From Acidobacteriota bacterium (lineage in GTDB: Bacteria > Acidobacteriota > Polarisedimenticolia > Gp22-AA2), in assembly GCA_027297005.1 (NCBI GenBank), contig JAPUIN010000054.1, positions 1 to 8,482 of the forward strand: a stretch of DNA of 8,482 nt. Reading direction: 5' to 3'. A program made the translations under genes and the position numbers. Positions within the stretch are counted from its first letter, which is position 1. Each line of letters begins with the position of its first letter. Shown here piece by piece: positions 5,336 through 8,482 of the stretch. The notes below the pieces were generated by a model. The model did not search any database. It saw only the letters and a program-made list of their open reading frames with translations, and was not told the origin of the DNA.

Positions 5336-7711
5336 TTATGGCCGCAGGACCACGACGGTGACGCCTGCTCCGCCCTCTTCCGCCGGGGCGTTTGCGAACG
5401 AGGCGACGTGGGGGTGGCCGGTGAGCAGGGAGATGATCCCCTTCTTCAGGCGACCGGTGCCGAGACCGTGGATCAGTCGCACGGGACTCAGGCTCTCGAG
5501 GTAGGCGTCATCGAGGAACTTGTCGACCTGAGTGAGAGCCTCCTCGACCTTCAGGCCACGTAAGTGAATCTTGTGCGAGGGTGTTTCGCCGTGGGCCCGT
5601 TGTCGTTGCAGGGTGACCCCGGGAGGCCTGCGACGGGGTTGTCGATCCTCGACCGGGCCGGTTTCCATCCTGCAGTCGGCGAGCGCCACCGTCACACGTT
5701 TGCCCCGGATCCTCGCCACGACGCGCTTGCCCCGAATGGATTCGACGATCCCCCTCTGGCCGAGACTGTCGATGGTGATCCCTTCCCCGACGCGCACCCG
5801 CCCGCCGGGTCCACCGGTGGAAGGATCCTGACCATGCGCGTGGCGGATCAGACGGCGTGCCTCGGATCGGAGACGCGACGCCAGCCGGGTCTCAGCGCGC
5901 CGGGCGCGGGCCGCAGCGGCCTGATCCTTCAGTCCGTCCATGTACCGTTTCCCCTCCTCCCGTATACGACCGAGGGCTAACTCGATCTCGGATGCGATTG
6001 CCTCGCTCTGCCTTCGCCCTCTCTCCAGGAGTTCGGTTTCGAGCGCGCTCCGATCCGCGGCCAGACTTGCGCGCTCCGCCTCCAGTTCGCGCAGGTGACT
6101 CTCCAGCGCGATTGACTGATCCTGAAGACGCTTCAAATAGCCCTGCATGAGACGTCCGGATGATCCTGAGCGCGCGCGGGCATCTTCGAGGATCGACCTG
6201 GGCAGGCCGATCCGAGCGGCTACCTCGAACGCGCCGCTGCGCCCCGGGATGCCGTGGATGAGGCGGTAGGTGGGTCGCAGCGTCGTCTCGTCGAACTCCA
6301 TCGCGGCGTTGACGCACATCGAGGTACCTGAAGCGTAGGCTTTGAACGCTTCCATGTGTGTCGTGGCGATGACTGTGGCGGCGCAGCGCCGATAGTGTTC
6401 GATCAAGGCTATTCCGAGCGCCACCCCCTCCTCCGGATCGGTTCCGGTGCCGATCTCGTCCAGGAGAACCAGGGCCGGTGGGCGAAGGTCGCGCGTGATC
6501 GAGGCGGCCGTGTGCATGCGCGCTGAGAAAGTGCTCAAATGGCCGGTGATCGACTGACGATCGCCGATGTCGATGAAGACACCCCGGAAGATCGGGAGGC
6601 GCGTGCGGCCGGCAGGGAGCAGGAAGCCGGCCTGATGCATGAGGGAGAACAGCCCGACCGTCTTGAGCGCCACCGTCTTGCCGCCGGTGTTCGGCCCGCT
6701 GATCATCAAGACACGGGTGCCGTCCTCCAGCGCCAGGTCGAGCGGAACGATTGGCGAGCGATCCTTGCCGAGGCTCCGCTCGAGGATCGGGTGACGTGCT
6801 TCCACGAGCAGGATCCCCCCGTCTTCGGAGATCTCGGCCGGCAGTCCCCGCATCTCCTCCCCGAGGCGCGCGCGGGCCATGACCAGATCGATACGGCCGA
6901 GCCCGGTGGCGAGCGAGCGAAGTTCAGGCAGGCGGCTACGCAGCAGGTCGCCGTACTCCTGAAGCAGCCGGGTCACTTCGACCGCCTCCTGATCTTTGAG
7001 GGTGACGATCTCGTTGTTCAACTCGACCGTCTCCAGCGGTTCAACGAAGAGCGTCGATCCGGTGCCCGACACCCCGTGCACGATCCCCGGGAGCGCGGAT
7101 CGCGATTCGACGCGGATCGGAAGCACATGCCTCTCGCTCCGGATCGAGACAAAATCATCCTGCAGAGCGTTCCTGATCTCCGGTCGTGCCGAGATCTCGC
7201 GAAGCAGCGAGTTGAGCCGCTCGTTGCGTCGCTGGATGTCGCGACGGGTCGCGTGAAGATCATCGCTCGCGTGATCCTCGAATTCTCCGCTCGAGGCGAT
7301 TCGCCCGTCCAGGAATCGAATGACGTTCCCCAGATTGGGGAGGTCGCACGTGATTCTCCACAGGTTGGGAAACCCGGCCCGGACCTCGGTCAGCGCCGAT
7401 CTCACCGCCCGCCCTGATTTCATCAGGGCCAGAAGTTCAAGGATCTCGATCGGGGTTGGCAGGCTCGCGCGGACCGCCAGTCGCGCGAGAATCGGGGCCG
7501 GGTTCGGAACAGTCCCGAACGGGAGGGCGCCACGCTCACGCAGGTACCGGACCGCCTCCATGGTGAGTGTGGTTTGGAGACGGACAATCGCCTGGTCGTG
7601 GGCCGGGCGCAGGGCGATGGCCGCCTGCGCCCCGAGAGGCGTGACGGTCCGCTTCCCTAGGAGGGAGAGAATCTCGGGGAACTCAAGGGCCTGGAGGATC
7701 AATTCGTCCAA
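5336..7711 (-). CDS. mutS2: MutS2: ATPase with C-terminal KOW and Smr domains
   Basis: This is full length at 791 residues, close to the usual size. The MutS2 family acts in the cytoplasm on branched DNA, suppressing homologous recombination, and in Bacillus subtilis on collided ribosomes. Visible parts are an N-terminal MutS core-like region (DELILQALEFPEIL start), a Walker A GPNTGGKT at 339-346, the LSTFSARM signature near 392-399, a Walker B LVLLDEIGTGTD at 414-425 and an ATTH switch at 449-452. A long coiled coil covers about 520-620, a KOW-like segment about 633-683 and an Smr domain about 713-791. In the Smr domain the usual LDLRG is IHLRG (H716 in place of Asp), while HGLGTG (748-753) keeps the HGxGTG pattern. 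The start is TTG at 7711, where homology to MutS2 begins; the Shine-Dalgarno match (AGTAGG) is weak and no better start lies upstream. It converges with the 4456-5301 gene across 34 bases. Confidence 0.95.
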   Translation of the reverse strand: MDELILQALEFPEILSLLGKRTVTPLGAQAAIALRPAHDQAIVRLQTTLTMEAVRYLRERGALPFGTVPNPAPILARLAVRASLPTPIEILELLALMKSGRAVRSALTEVRAGFPNLWRITCDLPNLGNVIRFLDGRIASSGEFEDHASDDLHATRRDIQRRNERLNSLLREISARPEIRNALQDDFVSIRSERHVLPIRVESRSALPGIVHGVSGTGSTLFVEPLETVELNNEIVTLKDQEAVEVTRLLQEYGDLLRSRLPELRSLATGLGRIDLVMARARLGEEMRGLPAEISEDGGILLVEARHPILERSLGKDRSPIVPLDLALEDGTRVLMISGPNTGGKTVALKTVGLFSLMHQAGFLLPAGRTRLPIFRGVFIDIGDRQSITGHLSTFSARMHTAASITRDLRPPALVLLDEIGTGTDPEEGVALGIALIEHYRRCAATVIATTHMEAFKAYASGTSMCVNAAMEFDETTLRPTYRLIHGIPGRSGAFEVAARIGLPRSILEDARARSGSSGRLMQGYLKRLQDQSIALESHLRELEAERASLAADRSALETELLERGRRQSEAIASEIELALGRIREEGKRYMDGLKDQAAAARARRAETRLASRLRSEARRLIRHAHGQDPSTGGPGGRVRVGEGITIDSLGQRGIVESIRGKRVVARIRGKRVTVALADCRMETGPVEDRQPRRRPPGVTLQRQRAHGETPSHKIHLRGLKVEEALTQVDKFLDDAYLESLSPVRLIHGLGTGRLKKGIISLLTGHPHVASFANAPAEEGGAGVTVVVLRP

Positions 7712-7725
7712 CAGGGGGGACCTAC

Positions 7726-7744
7726 TAGAAATTGTACATTTCTA
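7726..7744. promoter_or_regulatory. 19-base palindrome in the mutS2 leader, possible operator
   Basis: TAGAAAT (7726-7732) and ATTTCTA (7738-7744) are perfect inverted arms around TGTAC. It lies 15-33 bases upstream of the mutS2 start and covers the best candidate -10. It could be a repressor site or a leader hairpin. Confidence 0.4.
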
Positions 7745-7759
7745 TTGACATGGTACCAG
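7731..7759 (-). promoter_or_regulatory. candidate mutS2 promoter
   Basis: On the minus strand TACAAT (7731-7736) is a good -10, five of six. The hexamer 17 bases upstream, CTGGTA (7754-7759), is a poor -35. Transcription would start about 12-15 bases before the TTG at 7711, giving a very short leader. Confidence 0.33.
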
Positions 7760-7773
7760 ATCTTGGGTAGTGT
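7745..7773 (+). promoter_or_regulatory. weak rightward promoter-like pair
   Basis: A perfect TTGACA (7745-7750) is followed after 17 bases by TAGTGT (7768-7773), which matches only three of six -10 positions. If active, it would transcribe the inverted-repeat region from about 7780. Confidence 0.2.
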
Positions 7774-7879
7774 GTGATCTAGGCAGTCTACTCATGACAC
7801 ATAGGCGATGTTGTCTGGATCATCAAGTTCCCAGTATGGCATCGGTGTATGTCAGTCGTGAGGTCGCTGGATCTTAACT

Positions 7880-7920
7880 GTCCCGGTTTGGCCGGGTCAC
7901 CCGGTAGCCGGGGCAGGGAC
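7880..7920. repeat. compound GC-rich hairpin
   Basis: GTCCC (7880-7884) pairs with GGGAC (7916-7920). Inside, CCGGG (7892-7896) pairs with CCCGG (7900-7904) around a TCA loop, with GG/CC (7890-7891 and 7908-7909) adding to it. There is no T-run on either side, so it is not a classic terminator. Confidence 0.45.
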
Positions 7921-7926
7921 GAGAGG

Positions 7927-7945
7927 GGGAGTTATTGTAATTCCC
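7927..7945 (+). repeat. small hairpin overlapping the left long-repeat arm
   Basis: GGGAGTTA (7927-7934) pairs with TAATTCCC (7938-7945), eight pairs including one G-U, with a TTG loop. Its right side uses bases 7940-7945, which also start the left 17-base arm, so the two structures exclude each other. Confidence 0.4.
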
Positions 7946-8085
7946 GGAACTGCCCGCCTTCCTGAAGTTGACCACGCCTCGGAGACTTTTCCACCACCAT
8001 CCCCACACATCGGCTGGAAGCATCTACTCCCAGCTCCGCGTTCGTCAACCCTTTGTGTAGCTGAAGCACGGGCAGTTCCGGGAAT
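7940..8085. repeat. long inverted repeat with perfect 17-base arms
   Basis: ATTCCCGGAACTGCCCG (7940-7956) is exactly reverse-complemented at 8069-8085, with 112 bases between. Weaker matches continue inward, for example GTTGAC at 7968-7973 against GTCAAC at 8044-8049, followed by ACGC and GGAG in both arms. No target-site duplication or transposase is visible. A miniature transposon-like remnant or a structured RNA are both possible. Confidence 0.6.
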
Positions 8086-8120
8086 GCATTTGACCGTCGC
8101 GATCCGGGCCGCTTGAGCCC

Positions 8121-8150
8121 TTGGATGGCCGGGGTCACCCGCAGTATAAT
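8121..8150 (+). promoter_or_regulatory. candidate promoter for the right-edge gene
   Basis: A perfect -10, TATAAT (8145-8150), has a weak TTGGAT (8121-8126) 18 bases upstream. The start would be near 8157. That leaves a leader of about 120 bases before ATG 8278, which contains the hairpin at 8196-8222. Confidence 0.38.
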
Positions 8151-8195
8151 CCACTCCTGCATGCTCTATATACGTAAGTTGACCCCAGTCGCCGA

Positions 8196-8222
8196 CCCTC
8201 CTCAGGCAGTTGCTGAGGGGGG
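8196..8222. repeat. strong hairpin in the right-edge leader
   Basis: CCCTCCTCAG (8196-8205) pairs with CTGAGGGGGG (8213-8222), ten pairs with one G-T, around a 7-base loop. The right arm is part of a run of nine G (8217-8225). No T-run follows, so it is not a normal terminator; it may act on the leader RNA. Confidence 0.45.
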
Positions 8223-8277
8223 GGGTGGCGCTTCTCCGGCCTGCCCTGGCCGGCGGATCCACCAGATATCCCGACGC

Positions 8278-8482
8278 ATGTTGACCATTCTGGCCTGCAT
8301 CTCCCTGCTTCTCCTGCATGGTGACGCCGTCGGATCGACCGCCGAGGAGCAAGATGGGGACGGGGATCGACCGGCGGGGGCCGCAACGAGCGAGACCCCC
8401 AAGCCGCCCCCCTTCAGGCCGATCCGGTTCCAGGCATCCCCCATGCCGGAGGAGCCGGCCGGGACGATGGGGCGCCTCACCC
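8278..8482 (+). CDS. exported protein, N-terminal fragment
   Basis: This open frame runs off the right edge; 68 residues are visible. ATG 8278 begins a hydrophobic segment (LTILACISLLLL) followed by a polar, acidic and Pro-rich stretch (STAEEQDGDGDR, then PKPPPFRPIRF). This looks like a signal peptide and the flexible start of a mature exported protein. The frame stays open upstream to ATG 8161 and would place RRIHQISRR just before the hydrophobic segment, a better signal-peptide n-region. That start has no ribosome-binding site, lies almost on the predicted transcription start, and the intervening sequence crosses a hairpin. ATG 8278 itself lacks a clear Shine-Dalgarno motif. ILAC at residues 4-7 resembles a lipobox only if translation starts further upstream. 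The family is unknown. Confidence 0.5.
   Translation, partial: MLTILACISLLLLHGDAVGSTAEEQDGDGDRPAGAATSETPKPPPFRPIRFQASPMPEEPAGTMGRLT

Larger units (their letters stand above)
7890..8141. repeat. near-direct repeat pair flanking the long inverted repeat
   Basis: GGCCGGGTCACCCG (7890-7903) recurs as GGCCGGGGTCACCCG (8127-8141), differing by one inserted G. Each copy is itself almost palindromic (GGGTCACCC) and can fold. The two copies bracket the 17-base inverted arms, 36 bases outside the left arm and 41 bases outside the right arm. Confidence 0.5.
7712..8277. other. long intergenic region with clustered inverted repeats
   Basis: About 570 bases hold no convincing gene. The first 160 bases are visibly less G+C-rich than the neighbours and contain the mutS2 leader, a palindrome and weak promoter-like motifs. 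From about 7880 the G+C content rises and several hairpins follow, listed separately. Minus-strand frames of 76-151 codons exist at 7897-8352, but they run through the inverted repeats and look random or decayed. I see no tRNA, SRP, tmRNA, RNase P or 6S signature. Confidence 0.6.

Noticed and set aside
6539..7417. 292-codon open frame on the plus strand
   Set aside because: It lies entirely antisense to mutS2, whose motifs are unambiguous.
7890..8141. CRISPR array
   Set aside because: Only two repeat copies with one indel, separated by 223 bases; the spacing does not fit repeat-spacer units.
7880..8142. tRNA or other standard RNA gene
   Set aside because: No T-loop consensus, acceptor stem or CCA end, and no signature of SRP RNA, tmRNA or RNase P RNA could be found.
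7897..8352. Minus-strand frames of 151 and 76 codons, perhaps a decayed transposase
   Set aside because: They run through the inverted repeats, show no transposase motif I can name, and overlap the more plausible plus-strand exported protein.

Overview
This is an 8.5 kb stretch of high-G+C chromosomal DNA (judged by eye) from what looks like a Gram-negative, two-membrane bacterium. The reasons are two exported proteins with outer-membrane-type beta-rich C-termini ending in phenylalanine, housekeeping genes with bacterial motifs (a PabB-type chorismate enzyme and MutS2), and recognisable sigma70-like promoters. Most other proteins are not close to well-studied families, which suggests a poorly sampled lineage. 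The phylum cannot be fixed from this sequence.

Layout, left to right. (1) 1-624 (+) is the C-terminal part of aminodeoxychorismate synthase component I (pabB), cut by the left edge. (2) 629-1447 (-) is an unrecognised exported protein with a beta-rich C-terminus; it converges on pabB with a 4-base gap. (3) 1448-1773 is a divergent control region. It has a good leftward promoter (1596-1624), a rightward extended -10 (1715-1723), a 22-base-spaced direct repeat and small hairpins. (4) 1774-2475 (+) is a six-helix membrane protein of the NicO/UreH/DsbD-like (LysE superfamily) type. (5) 2581-3303 (+) is an excisionase/MerR-type helix-turn-helix protein with a long coiled coil, behind a strong promoter whose spacer holds an imperfect palindrome. 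(6) 3304-3571 has no certain gene. It holds a doubtful leftward small ORF with a plausible promoter, and a perfect 10-base inverted repeat lies at the end of the preceding gene. (7) 3572-4435 and 4456-5301 (+) form a probable two-gene operon: an outer-membrane beta-barrel and a secreted SH3-like/coiled-coil/beta-sandwich protein. (8) 5336-7711 (-) is a full-length mutS2. (9) 7712-8277 is about 570 bases without a convincing gene. It has lower G+C near mutS2 and then a cluster of inverted repeats, including a perfect 17-base pair of arms 112 bases apart. (10) 8278-8482 (+) is the start of an exported protein cut by the right edge.

No multi-gene pathway is evident. The clearest functional unit is the envelope operon at 3572-5301. 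I found no tRNA, rRNA, CRISPR array, intact insertion sequence or recognisable defence system. The least explained part is the nested inverted-repeat region at about 7880-8225, which could be a degraded mobile element, a structured RNA or a regulatory switch; the sequence alone does not decide.
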